From: CAWAMR01 sp963783095
GTDB lineage: Bacteria > Planctomycetota > Planctomycetia > Gemmatales > Gemmataceae
Direction of reading: 5' to 3'
Assembly (NCBI GenBank): GCA_963783095.1
Contig: CAWAMR010000008.1
Location: forward strand, 496,001 to 560,000
DNA: 64,000 nucleotides
Below are positions 1 through 9,239 of the stretch, piece by piece. The position numbers were made by a program, and so were the translations under genes. Numbering within the stretch: the first letter of the stretch is position 1; each line of letters begins with the position of its first letter. The notes under the pieces were generated by a model, which made no database searches, was not told the DNA's origin, and saw nothing but the letters and a program-made list of their open reading frames with translations.

Positions 1-1105
1 GCACTCGGCGTCAGCGTGAAATTGAGCCGTTGCCAATCCTTGCTCGCCATGTCGAGTTTGGCCTCCGCGTAGCTCGCGAACCATCCCAGCTCTCGAGGGA
101 AGCGAACACCGTCGTTGGCTTCTCGGCACGAACCCAAACGTAACCCTCGTAGGGCTTGCCCTCGACGAAGTTCATTCCCCAGCGATTCAGGCCTCGATTC
201 TCCACCCCCCAGCGCCCATCTCCGGAAATAAAGGCGACCTGTTGCGACTGACTGCCGACAAACGGCTTTTCCTTGACGATTCCGAATCGGCCTGTCGCAG
301 TACCGCCTTGAACCGACCTCCACATGCCGGTGATTTCCGGGACTCGCTCCGGTTTGAAGGAAAGCGGTAGGGTCGATGTGCCCATTTTCACCCGCAAATT
401 GCGAAAGCTTGCCTGGCAATGCCAGCCACGCAGTCCGACGCCGCCGGCACGCAGAGTTTTGTCGCCGTCATCGTGGCGTAATATCGACTTACCATCCACA
501 AAGATTTCGATGACGGATCCCTCGAGTTTGACCTCAAGAGCAATCCAGCGCCCCACGGCCACGTTGCACTCAATATCTTTGATAAGCTCGAAATTGTTGC
601 GATGTCTTGCCAGTCGTAATATCTGCCGTGCCGGATCGAGGGCGACTTCATAACCGCTAAACTTGTCCGCACCAACACCAGCCTTCTCAGCGCGAACTAT
701 GAGACCGGCATTTTGTCCCTTGCGATCCGGGAACTGAAGTTCGACACTCACCCGGCCATCTTTGCACGCAGCACGTTCAGCGATCAATTTCGGCCCGTCG
801 GCAGCCTGCATGCGCAGGATTTCGCCCTCGACAGTCCACTGGCCGGAAAAGGTCTTGAAACCCGCGATCGAAGGAGAAGGCGTCGGCTCCTGCATGCTCT
901 CGCCAAAAATCATTTGGCTGTAAATGCCGCCGTAGATTTCGTGGTTGACGTCTTCGATGCACGCCCCGGTGAGATGGCGCGACACGCGCCCGATGACCTG
1001 ATCGGCCTTGACGTTGATGGTGATCTCATCGGCCTGGAGTCGACGAGTATTTACCAGAGACCACAAGACCTGAACGATCGCAGCAATTTTGAAAACACCG
1101 TTCAT
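1..1105 (-). CDS. Secreted GH51-like alpha-L-arabinofuranosidase, N-terminal part (gene runs off the left edge)
   Basis: Probable extracellular glycosidase removing arabinofuranosyl residues from plant or algal polysaccharides. The start at 1105 opens a signal peptide (about residues 1-26). Next comes the GH51-type segment around residues 46-72, with HLTGACIEDVNHEIYGGIYS. A LamG/DUF1080-like beta-sandwich follows (about residues 85-245), then the return of the catalytic barrel. The catalytic Glu residues lie outside the window. The reading frame is lost near position 85-100: the original frame stops at 11, but another frame continues YAEAKLDMASKDWQRLNFTL to the window edge, so there is a one-base frameshift. 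The family is clear from the N-terminal motif; the exact substrate is inference. Confidence 0.75.
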
Positions 1106-1405
1106 TGATTTCCTTCTCGTCCTCTCTCGACAGCGAACAATATCCGGACGGATTGAGATAGGCTACAGTGTGCAAGTGGAGAGAGTCAATTTGATTTCGG
1201 ATTTCAAACCTTTTCTTGCATTGACTTTGTACATACGGAGAACCCCATGAGTTCCGGCAACTCGTTGTGGAGGTCGCGGGCGAGCTGGGGTACGAAGGCC
1301 GAGGCCCAGCCTGCTAGTTGTTGGCGGGCGTCGGTGGTAGTTACGATGCAACGATAGTTCTTCCTCCGCGTGAGGAGTACACTACGTCCTTCGGACACAG
1401 TAGAA
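1106..1405. other. Intergenic region, no supported gene
   Basis: Three hundred bases between two minus-strand genes. A short minus-strand frame (1204-1398) contains a plausible peptide (YRCIVTTTDARQQLAGW), but no family is recognisable and no ribosome binding site is evident, so it is not called. A small CG-rich hairpin (CTCCGCGTGAGGAG) lies at about 1365-1379 and resembles the hairpin upstream of clpP. Confidence 0.4.
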
Positions 1406-2520
1406 TTAAGCGGGAATCAACATTTTCTCGATCTTCGGCGGAAGCTCGAAGACCTGCTCCAGCTTCGCAATCGGCTCCCCGAGTTGTGGAATCTGGGCTT
1501 CGACGATTCGGCCCAACTTTTGACTGCGCCCAGCGACAATGACGGAACTCGCTCCGGTGGCAGACCCATCAGCCGGCAACACGTCGCGTCGACCGCAACC
1601 AGATCGATCCCCATAATCAAGGCTCCCATGTGTCGCGCACGCCCGTTGAGCGGGCCATCTCCTTCCATTCCGGTGATGCCATCGACGATCGCTAGATCAG
1701 GTGTCTGCGTCAAAGCGATGTCGATAATGCTGTGCGGAATGCCGCGCCAGTGAAGTTCGTTTTTCGGCCAGCCGTAACAGATGCCTGGGAGAATGCCGAA
1801 GAGGTTCTTCAACGACAGCGTCGCCCCGGCCCAGTGGTGCATTTTGAGCTTCGGCAATGAGATGAATACATCCGCCGATGTGACCGTGCGCGTCAGATAG
1901 AGATATTCCAGGCCGGTGCAGCGGCCCAGGTTCAACATCTTTACCGGCTCATCGTGGTTCAAATCGACAAACCGCACCTGATGTTTGCGCAGAACCTCTC
2001 CAAGGCCGCTTTCTTCGACGAGAAACTCGACATTTCGCCAGTGGCCAGGCCCTTCCGCAACAATGATTTCCGACGCACCTTCTGCCTTGCACAACTGAAT
2101 CACGGCGTCGACGAAGCGAGGGTCGGTGTTGATGACCTTGTTGCGGTGATACTCGACAAGATTCGGCTTGAGGACAATGCGTTTGCCCGTCATCGACAGA
2201 TGCGGGCGATAATGCTCGAACTGGCCTCGCAGAATCGAAAACAGATCGGCCTCGTAATCGTTCGCCGCGGCAATGTGGACAGCCCCAAACGCAGGGGGTT
2301 GGCGAGTCGCCTCCATGCCGCGCAGCATGATGCCGCGGAATTTCGCCGAAATCCAGCCAAGCACGCCCTTGCGAGGCTCCCGTTCCATCGCCGCAGGCGG
2401 GATGGGCGCGGAATTGTCGTCAAGAGAAGGCGGAGATTGTTTATCGGGGGCCAGGCGAAACGGATTTCTATTATTCACATCGAGTGCCAGCGCGGCCAGG
2501 GCATGACGAACCACACTCAT
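1406..2520 (-). CDS. DUF362 domain protein (frameshifted near the 3' end)
   Basis: About 370 residues of the DUF362 family, whose members often occur with iron-sulfur proteins and whose activity is uncertain. Visible landmarks are RIVLKPNLVEYHRNKVINTD, ASEIIVAEGPGHWRN, DVFISLPKLKMHHWAGATLS and DLAIVDGITGMEGDGPLNGR. The ATG at 2520 overlaps the stop of the upstream gene (ATGA), which fixes the start and implies translational coupling. Near 1515-1530 the frame shifts by one base; the corrected frame ends IEKMLIPA and stops at 1406. A larger minus-strand frame starts at 2616, but its N-terminal part is the end of the neighbouring gene. The family is sure; the function is unknown. Confidence 0.8.
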
Positions 2521-3328
2521 CGGGCGTGGTCGGCGGTATTTGCGGCGTAGCTCTTGCGAATTGCGTCGCCGAAATCGGTCGGTTCGCCGTGAGCGTCGAG
2601 GGCCAATGTTCCCCAACCCAAATGTTCGATATCACCCGTTCTCGCGATGGTCGAGCGCAGGTAGCTTAGGGCAGCGCTGATTTTGGGTTCGGGCGTTATA
2701 CCCTTGAAGAGCCAGCAGCATCAATGCCGTCGGCGTCGGTATCGGCTCCGTCGGCTTGCCGAGGATCACCTTGTTGCCGTAATTGGCACCTCCTTGATCG
2801 AAGGCTCGATCCAGGAGGAGCCTGATTCCCTCCAGGACGCGGGGCGAGTCGCCTTTGCCGGCCAGCCGGAGCGCAATACAAGCCCACGACGTCGGTTCAA
2901 CCCAGGAAAAGGTGTTCAAACCCCACGGCCAGCCAACCATCTTGTAGTCGATGTCGAACATATCCGCGACTTCGGGATCATCCTCGATGAGCCGACCCTG
3001 TACCTCGAGAAGTCGATGGACGGTTAGTTGCAGATCCTCAATGGGATGGCCCAGGGCAAGCTGGGTGTGCAGAACCAGAGAAGTCGGCCAGAATGCCTGA
3101 TGCCGGCCTCGCAGTAGTCGATAACTGCCATCCTTGAATCGGTTCTGTTCGAGAAAAGCGCAGAGCACCATCGATCATCGTCCGATATTTTCCAGGCTCC
3201 GCTGAAAGTGCCAGAAGGGCAAGGCAGGTTGGTTCCAGGTGCGGAGGCTGGCCGAGGGAGTAACCCCATCCGCCTTCGGGATGAACGAATGTCGAGAGCG
3301 ATTCGCGGATGGTATCAGCAGAAATCAC
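2517..3328 (-). CDS. Prenyltransferase/squalene-oxidase-repeat (terpenoid cyclase fold) protein, two frameshifts
   Basis: Alpha-alpha barrel repeat protein of the terpene cyclase/prenyltransferase class. It shows repeats of the form GGWGYSLGQPPHLEPTCLAL and PWGLNTFSWVEPTSWACIAL, plus IPTPTALMLLALQG. No DxDD or DCTAE cyclase motif is visible, so enzymatic activity is not claimed. Three frames must be joined (shifts near 3150 and 2680); the corrected C-terminus reads GDIEHLGWGTLALDAHGEPT and stops at 2517, overlapping the DUF362 start. The start is probably the GTG at 3328, with GGAG nine bases upstream; the frame is open to 3397. It pairs with the DUF362 gene as a two-gene operon. Confidence 0.65.
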
Positions 3329-3556
3329 GATCGGCGTCTCCGATATGATGAACCTTTCAGACAGTGTAGAACACGGCACGGCAGAGCCACAACCCAAAGC
3401 GAATCAATCCGCAGATTACGCAGACTACGCAGATTGAAGAATACTGCGGCTAGACAATCTGAACATTATTTTATCGATAGTCAGGAAACCTTGACATTAA
3501 CTGGTTCCCTGCGATGATCTTACCTGTTCAGGCCCGCCTCGTTTCATGGAGGAACA

Positions 3557-4222
3557 ATGGTGTATCACAATTGCCTGCGAACATTCGCCATCGTCCTGAT
3601 TCTGGGAATCGGCATTGGGATTGGGAGTCAACTTCCTTTGCGCGATCAAGTCATTGCCAAAGATGGGGATCAAGCCAAGCCAAAGCAACTGCGTTCCTTG
3701 AAAATGGGCGTCGTGAACGTGGCGAAGGTGTTGAAAGAATTCGATAAAGCCGAAATGGAGGGCAATTCGATCGCGCAGCGCCGGCAGGGCTACATCGACG
3801 AGGTGAAGCCATTGCGCGAAGATCTGGCTCAACTCGGCAGAGACATCGCAAATGCCAGGACCGAAGACGAAAAGAAGCGAATTCGCGAAAAATCGGTGAA
3901 GCTCAACCGGCAGATCGAGGACATCGATCGTGAAGCTCAGAAAGAACTCTCACACTTGAGCGATCAGGTCATTGTGGACACGTTCACGCAAATTCGGGAG
4001 ATGATCGCCAAGGTCGGAAAAGAGCACGGAGCGGACATCATGGTCGCTTATCCGGACGTCGTCAATGAGAAGGATCTCGCCAAATCGGCGATCGCGCAGT
4101 TGAAACTTCAGACTCCCGCGATGACCCCTTACTACTTGAATCCGGAACTGGATCTGACCAGCGAGGTTATTGCCCGCCTCAACAAGAAGTACCCGATCGA
4201 AAAGCCGAAGACCGATGATTGA
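3557..4222 (+). CDS. OmpH/Skp-family periplasmic chaperone-like protein
   Basis: A 221-residue secreted or membrane-anchored protein: hydrophobic N-terminal segment (residues 7-24), then the OmpH signature MGVVNVAKVLKEFDKAEMEG, and a long charged coiled coil (about residues 75-140). Skp/OmpH proteins hold outer-membrane proteins in the periplasm. The C-terminal tail (LNPELDLTSEVIARLNKKYP) matches the way the family usually ends. The gene is intact and stands alone between minus-strand neighbours. A role in outer-membrane assembly is inferred from the family. Confidence 0.75.
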   Translation: MVYHNCLRTFAIVLILGIGIGIGSQLPLRDQVIAKDGDQAKPKQLRSLKMGVVNVAKVLKEFDKAEMEGNSIAQRRQGYIDEVKPLREDLAQLGRDIANARTEDEKKRIREKSVKLNRQIEDIDREAQKELSHLSDQVIVDTFTQIREMIAKVGKEHGADIMVAYPDVVNEKDLAKSAIAQLKLQTPAMTPYYLNPELDLTSEVIARLNKKYPIEKPKTDD

Positions 4223-4269
4223 ACCATTCGTTGAATCGCGTTGCCGCGCCTGAAGCGCGAGTCTTGATG

Positions 4270-4393
4270 TTGCGCTTTTGGCGACCGTTGAAAGCGTTCG
4301 AAAGAACGATATGAGCCCGCAGCGCAAGCAAGGGAAGAAGTTCCGGCGAAGCTGCAGTTCTCCCTTGCTCGCGCTGCGGGCTCCCAAAACCTT
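4270..4393. repeat. Intergenic palindromic repeat, family A copy 1
   Basis: A GAGCCCGCAGCGCAAGCA arm at 4313-4334 is matched by its reverse complement at 4362-4383 with few mismatches, giving a 22-bp stem around a 27-base loop. The left flank (TGCGCTTTTGGC...GTTGAAAGCGTTCGAAAGAACG) is shared with copy 2 at 10342-10463; copy 3 is near 24288-24365. Translating such repeats gives the SPKRKQG-like peptides I associate with spurious Gemmataceae gene calls. It may also act as a terminator after the OmpH-like gene. Confidence 0.8.
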
Positions 4394-4461
4394 GGGGATC
4401 TCGCGGGTTTTTCGCAGGCGCAGCTCCAAAAGGCGTGAGCCGGGAGAAGCTGCCACTTCGC

Positions 4462-5196
4462 TCACGCTTCAGGCTCGGATCGGTAAGCCCAATCGGATTC
4501 GATCAACTCCAATAAACGTTCAGCCAGTTCCGTCCGCGGTATGCGCTGATATTCTCCTGCACCCAGCAATGCCCACTTCTCTTTCCCTTCAAGGGTATTC
4601 GCCACCATCAGATCCGCGCCCGATTGGAGGCGGGACCTCTCGGCGATTTGGCGTAGCTCTTCCTCGCTCACGCCGACTTCAAGTTTGAATTTCACCAATA
4701 TTCCCGTGAAGCCCCACAACGGCCGAATAAAGTCCACCAGCTTCGGAGTTGGTGTGAGTTGCAGCCAGAGCTCGGGGTAAGAACTCTTCACTTTCCCAGC
4801 ATGCACATCGAGCAGTTCAGCGCCCTTCCAGGTCAGGGATGTTCGATCGAAGTGTGCTCCGGGAGCGGGCGCGTAAACACCGCTGAGGGCATAATCGCTA
4901 ACGGCAGCGGCATGGATAATCGCATCGAAGCCCTCTTTGGAAATCGAAACTTCCATCAAAGTCCGCAATTCATCGAAGGTCCGATATTTCCGAACATGCC
5001 ATCGTTCGTGACGCGAGGAATCACTCATCCATTCCAACCCGGCCTCCGGAAGCGACGTCAGAAGAGTGACGTGATGTCCCCGTTCCCAGGCGGTCAAGGC
5101 GATTCGTGTGCCTGTCCGACCGGAAAAAATATTGGTGATACAGCGCACCTCGTCGATGGGGGTTTGAGTATTCCCGGCAGTTACGAGGATATTCAT
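4462..5196 (-). CDS. CoaB-like phosphopantothenate-cysteine ligase / DNA-pantothenate flavoprotein domain protein
   Basis: A 244-residue single-domain protein of the DFP/CoaB superfamily, which joins phosphopantothenate and cysteine in coenzyme A synthesis. Visible: the start MNILVTAGNTQTPIDEVRCI (the GxTxxPID nucleotide-binding region), the NIFSGRTGTRIA element, the HAAAVSDYALSGV motif and the late segment SGADLMVANTL. It lacks the N-terminal CoaC domain of bifunctional CoaBC, so either CoaC is separate or the protein has another role. Intact, with its own start at 5196; it faces the glycan operon divergently. Confidence 0.75.
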   Translation of the reverse strand: MNILVTAGNTQTPIDEVRCITNIFSGRTGTRIALTAWERGHHVTLLTSLPEAGLEWMSDSSRHERWHVRKYRTFDELRTLMEVSISKEGFDAIIHAAAVSDYALSGVYAPAPGAHFDRTSLTWKGAELLDVHAGKVKSSYPELWLQLTPTPKLVDFIRPLWGFTGILVKFKLEVGVSEEELRQIAERSRLQSGADLMVANTLEGKEKWALLGAGEYQRIPRTELAERLLELIESDWAYRSEPEA

Positions 5197-5376
5197 GCTG
5201 TAGCGGTTGGGTCGAGGTGTGGTGTCGCGACGCGCTCTTCAATAGCGAGCGTGGCGTGGGAGTGATTTTACAGCATTGAGGCAGTTCAGGGAAAGTGAAC
5301 TTGATTTAGGGGAAAAAGGGGATTAGCATGACCGGTCTATTGTTACAAGTTGCGGCCCGACAGGGAGGTCAGGGCG

Positions 5377-6186
5377 ATGCAGGTAGTCATCCTTTGCGGT
5401 GGGCAAGGAACGCGAATCCGCGACGTTTCGGAAGACATTCCGAAGCCGATGATCCCGATCGGTACGCGCCCCATCCTCTGGCACATCATGAAGGGCTACG
5501 CCCAGCACGGCTTCACCCAATTTATTCTCTGTCTTGGGTATAAGAGCTGGGTCGCCAAACGCTATTTTCTCGACTATCACTTTGCAGGCTGCGATTTCAC
5601 GATCCGTTTAGGCGCTCCCGAAAAAGTCGACTTTCACGAAACCTGTAACACCGAAGACTGGTCGATCACGCTGGCCGAGACCGGTCTGGAAACCATGACC
5701 GGAGCCAGGATCAAACGGATTGAAAAATACATCGAAGGCGACACGTTCATGGTCACTTATGGCGATGGTGTCGCCGATGTGAACGTGACGGAGCTGGTCG
5801 AGTTTCACCGTTCGCACGGACGCATCGGCACATTGACGATGGTTCGCCCGCCCGGCCGATTCGGCGAACTGGATCTTTACGGCAATCGCGTATTAAAGTT
5901 CAGCGAGAAACCCGCCGTTGCTCCAGGCTGGATCAACGGCGGCTTCTTCGTCTTTAACCGAGAGTTGTTCGTGCGCCTCAACACCGATCCGGGGCTTATT
6001 TTCGAGCGCAGGCCGCTCATGGACCTGGCCAGCGATGGTGAGTTGATGGCCTATCGGCACGACGGCTTCTGGCAGCCGATGGACAATAGTCGGGATTACA
6101 AGATGCTCAACGAACTCTGGACATCGGGTGATGCGCCCTGGAAAACGTGGGATCTGGTCGCCGAGCCGCACCGGATTGCGGTGTAG
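5377..6186 (+). CDS. rfbF: Glucose-1-phosphate cytidylyltransferase
   Basis: Makes CDP-glucose from glucose-1-phosphate and CTP, the first step to CDP-linked deoxysugars. A 269-residue nucleotidyltransferase with the N-terminal signature VILCGGQGTRIRD (residues 3-15), YGDGVADVN for metal binding, and the family motifs WINGGFFVFNRE and GFWQPMDNSRDYKMLNELW. The ATG at 5377 is chosen over an upstream TTG at 5350 because AGGGAGG lies eight bases before it. First gene of the glycan operon; the dehydratase follows 24 bases downstream. Confidence 0.92.
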   Translation: MQVVILCGGQGTRIRDVSEDIPKPMIPIGTRPILWHIMKGYAQHGFTQFILCLGYKSWVAKRYFLDYHFAGCDFTIRLGAPEKVDFHETCNTEDWSITLAETGLETMTGARIKRIEKYIEGDTFMVTYGDGVADVNVTELVEFHRSHGRIGTLTMVRPPGRFGELDLYGNRVLKFSEKPAVAPGWINGGFFVFNRELFVRLNTDPGLIFERRPLMDLASDGELMAYRHDGFWQPMDNSRDYKMLNELWTSGDAPWKTWDLVAEPHRIAV

Positions 6187-6210
6187 TCAGCGTCGAGAGA
6201 AGGATCGCAA

Positions 6211-7212
6211 ATGTTTGATTTCTGGCAAGATCGTCGCGTTTTTGTCACCGGCTGCACCGGCCTGGTCGGTTCGTGGACTGTGAAGGAACTGCTCAACCGC
6301 GGCGCTCACGTCGTCGGTTTGGTTCGAGATCAGGTTGCCGGTTCAGAACTGGGCCGGAGCGGGTTGATCCGGCAGATGGATATCGTGCGCGGTTCCGTGG
6401 AAGATTACACACTTCTGGAACGCAGTCTGGCGGAATACGAAATCCAGACCGTCATCCATCTGGCAGCGCAAACCATCGTCGGCATCGCCAATCGTTCGCC
6501 GCTTTCCACGTTTGAGACGAACATCAAGGGAACCTGGTGCCTCCTCGAAGCCGCTCGGCGCTGTGGATTCAATCCCCAGGTCGTGGTCGCATCTTCCGAC
6601 AAGGCCTATGGCGACCAGCCTCAACTGCCTTATACCGAGGACGCTCCGCTTCAGGGCCGGCACCCCTACGACGTCAGCAAATCCTGCACGGACCTGATCG
6701 CGCTCACGTATCACCATACGTTTGGGGTTCCCGTGTGTGTGACTCGCTGTGGGAATTTTTACGGTGGCGGCGACTTGAACTGGAATCGGCTCATTCCAGG
6801 CACGATCCGCTCGATTCTGCGTGGCCAACGGCCTGTTCTGCGGTCGGATGGTTCCTTGATCCGCGACTATTTCTACGTCAAGGACGGCGCAGCGGCCTAC
6901 CTCCATCTGGCCGAATGCATGGCTCGGATGCCCGAAGTCGCCGGACACGCTTTTAACTTTTCCAACGAGTTGCAGATTACAGCGCTGGAAATGGTGAATC
7001 GGATTCTCCAAGCGATGAATTCCCAGCTTGCGCCGGATGTTCGCAATGAGGCCAGGCATGAGATTCAGCATCAGTTTCTATCCGCAACCAAGGCGAGGGA
7101 AGCTCTCCTGTGGTCGCCGCAATACGAACTGGATGAAGCCCTGACCGAAACGATCGACTGGTATCGAGACTTTTGTGCCGCTCCCAAAGTGAATCGGCAA
7201 TTGGCGGCGTAA
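6211..7212 (+). CDS. rfbG: CDP-glucose 4,6-dehydratase
   Basis: Converts CDP-glucose to CDP-4-keto-6-deoxyglucose. A 333-residue extended SDR with the Rossmann motif TGCTGLVGSW, the NAD-dependent HLAAQTIVG segment, SSDKAYGDQ and the catalytic YxxxK in HPYDVSKSCTDL. The family segment FYGGGDLNWNRLIPGTIRSI supports the CDP-glucose assignment over other 4,6-dehydratases. Intact, lying between the cytidylyltransferase that makes its substrate and an SDR starting 4 bases after its stop. Confidence 0.92.
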   Translation: MFDFWQDRRVFVTGCTGLVGSWTVKELLNRGAHVVGLVRDQVAGSELGRSGLIRQMDIVRGSVEDYTLLERSLAEYEIQTVIHLAAQTIVGIANRSPLSTFETNIKGTWCLLEAARRCGFNPQVVVASSDKAYGDQPQLPYTEDAPLQGRHPYDVSKSCTDLIALTYHHTFGVPVCVTRCGNFYGGGDLNWNRLIPGTIRSILRGQRPVLRSDGSLIRDYFYVKDGAAAYLHLAECMARMPEVAGHAFNFSNELQITALEMVNRILQAMNSQLAPDVRNEARHEIQHQFLSATKAREALLWSPQYELDEALTETIDWYRDFCAAPKVNRQLAA

Positions 7213-7215
7213 CCA

Positions 7216-8184
7216 ATGGGGATGACATTGCGAGATCGAGTTCTAATAACGGGTGGAAGCGGCTTTGTCGGGGCCTGTTTGGCGCATGACCTGATTGCTC
7301 AGGGTCACGACGTCCACCTTCTGCTTCGCGCCGAGTATCAGCAGTGGAGGCTACGAGACCTTACAGGGCAATTCACGCCGCACTGGGGAGATCTGCGCGA
7401 TCTCGACTCGGTTCGAAGTGCCGTGAATTCGTGCAAACCCGAGGTGATCTACCATCTGGCGACGCACGGTGCTTATCCGAATCAGAAAGATCGCGCGACG
7501 ATCCTCAACACCAATCTGATCGGCACCGCGAACCTCCTCGAAGCCCTGGAGCGTCACGAATATAGGCGACTCGTACACGCCGGCAGCTCATCGGAATACG
7601 GGCATAAATTGCTGCCGATGTGCGAATGCGATCGACTGGAGCCACGCGATGATTACGCGGTGACCAAGGCCGCAGCCAGCATGTTATGTCTGGCGGAGGC
7701 CTACAAGGGCAAACCTGTTTCCGTGGTGCGGATATTCTCGGCCTACGGTCCCTGGGAAGAACCATCCCGTCTGGTTCCCTATGTCATGGGTTGCCAGGTT
7801 CGGGGCGAGATACCAAAGGTTACTCAGGGCCGGCAGCCTCGCGATTTCATTTACGTCGATGACGTGGTCTCGCTCCTAAAAATCGCAGCGAATCATCCTG
7901 CGGCGAAAGGCAATGTCCTGCATGCCGGCACCGGCCGACAAAACACGGTGCGCGACATGATCGAAATGATTACCGCAGTATGTGGAAACGGCCGGCTTCG
8001 CCCCGAGTACGGCTCCGAGCCGTTACGGCCCGATGAACCTTCGCGCTGGGTTGCCGACATCGCTCGCACCACGAAATTGACGGGCTGGACTCCGAGTCAC
8101 GATCTGCGAAGCGGTATCGAAAAAATGTGGCGCTGGTATCGGAATATGCCTGAAGATGTGAGTCAAAAATCAATGGTTGCTTAA
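7216..8184 (+). CDS. NAD-dependent nucleotide-sugar epimerase/dehydratase (SDR)
   Basis: A 322-residue extended SDR: ITGGSGFVGACLA near the N-terminus, HLATHGAYPNQ, SSSEYGHK, the YxxxK in DDYAVTKAAASML, and PRDFIYVDDVV. It probably reduces or epimerises the CDP-4-keto-6-deoxy sugar made by the upstream gene. ATGs at 7216 and 7222 are both possible. Four bases separate it from the upstream stop. Substrate specificity cannot be read from the sequence; a paratose/abequose-type reductase is one possibility. Confidence 0.82.
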   Translation: MGMTLRDRVLITGGSGFVGACLAHDLIAQGHDVHLLLRAEYQQWRLRDLTGQFTPHWGDLRDLDSVRSAVNSCKPEVIYHLATHGAYPNQKDRATILNTNLIGTANLLEALERHEYRRLVHAGSSSEYGHKLLPMCECDRLEPRDDYAVTKAAASMLCLAEAYKGKPVSVVRIFSAYGPWEEPSRLVPYVMGCQVRGEIPKVTQGRQPRDFIYVDDVVSLLKIAANHPAAKGNVLHAGTGRQNTVRDMIEMITAVCGNGRLRPEYGSEPLRPDEPSRWVADIARTTKLTGWTPSHDLRSGIEKMWRWYRNMPEDVSQKSMVA

Positions 8185-8265
8185 GGGTTGTCCTCACGCT
8201 CCGCTGGAGCAACGCGTGAAGGACTACCGTGTTTTTTTCACCCCGACTTCAAAAGGAAGCCAAGT

Positions 8266-9231
8266 ATGGTTCCATTCAAACTGATCATGATCTCGGCCAT
8301 GTACGAAAATGGCGGCAACACCACGCATCGTATGCTGGATGGCCACCCGGAAATCTACACGTATCCCTATGAATCTCAACTCGGGACAAGTCTGGTTTCC
8401 GACTATCTGACCAGCTATGTGCCCTTCAAATATCGCTGGCCGGAATTCCCCCTGAACGGGGAAGCCGGCAACGATTACGAGTTGATCTTCGATGAAGAAA
8501 TGAAGGTCCGACTGCGTACTCCGGAGCGAAGCAAATTCAAATACGCCGACATGCGGATCGATGAAGCCGACCGGAAGCGCCTTTTCATCGAGTGCATGAA
8601 AAACAAGCCGCGCACCCGGGCGAATCTGATGGAAGCCTTCTTCCGTTCGACCTTCGACAGTTGGACCAACTATTCCCGTACCGGCAAGGAAAAAGCCTGG
8701 CTTGGCTACAGTCCGGTCATGTGTCTGGATACCGAAAAGATCTTCAGCGATTTCCCCGATGGCCACGTGATTCACGTCGTGCGCAATCCCTATTCGGGCT
8801 ACTCCGACACCAAGAAGCGCCCCTTCCCGATTTCGCTGGAACGCTACACGTGGACCTGGAGCTACTGCCAGCACCTCGCGCTGACCTTTGCCGAGAAGTA
8901 TCCCAACAACTTCCACATCGTCCGCTTTGAAGATCTCATCGTCGACCGCAAGGCGACCATGACCAAACTCTGCAACGGACTGGGAGTGAGCTACTCGGAA
9001 ACATGCTTGTATCCCTCGTGGAATGCCCAGAAGTTGCAAGAGGTTTACCCCTGGGGAACCATCCGAATCCCTACCCCGGAAGTGAACGTGGCGACCATGA
9101 ACCAGTTGAGCGACAGCGAAAAGGCGCAGATCAAAGCGCTCTCTGTCGTCATGCAGCGCGCACTGGGTTACGAATCGTTTTGGGCGGGCCAACCTCTCGT
9201 CAAGAGCGGTACACTCCGCATGGCCTCCTGA
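8266..9231 (+). CDS. Sulfotransferase family protein
   Basis: A 321-residue protein with the P-loop-like sulfotransferase layout: an N-terminal KLIMISAMYENGGNTTHRML (5'-PSB loop region), HVIHVVRNPYSGYSDTKKRP (3'-PB motif with the RNPY core) and FHIVRFEDLIVDRKATM. It likely transfers sulfate from PAPS to the glycan built by this operon. The ATG at 8266 has AAAAGGAAG six bases upstream; the frame is open to 8188. Acceptor unknown. Confidence 0.75.
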   Translation: MVPFKLIMISAMYENGGNTTHRMLDGHPEIYTYPYESQLGTSLVSDYLTSYVPFKYRWPEFPLNGEAGNDYELIFDEEMKVRLRTPERSKFKYADMRIDEADRKRLFIECMKNKPRTRANLMEAFFRSTFDSWTNYSRTGKEKAWLGYSPVMCLDTEKIFSDFPDGHVIHVVRNPYSGYSDTKKRPFPISLERYTWTWSYCQHLALTFAEKYPNNFHIVRFEDLIVDRKATMTKLCNGLGVSYSETCLYPSWNAQKLQEVYPWGTIRIPTPEVNVATMNQLSDSEKAQIKALSVVMQRALGYESFWAGQPLVKSGTLRMAS

Positions 9232-9239
9232 GGTTTGCC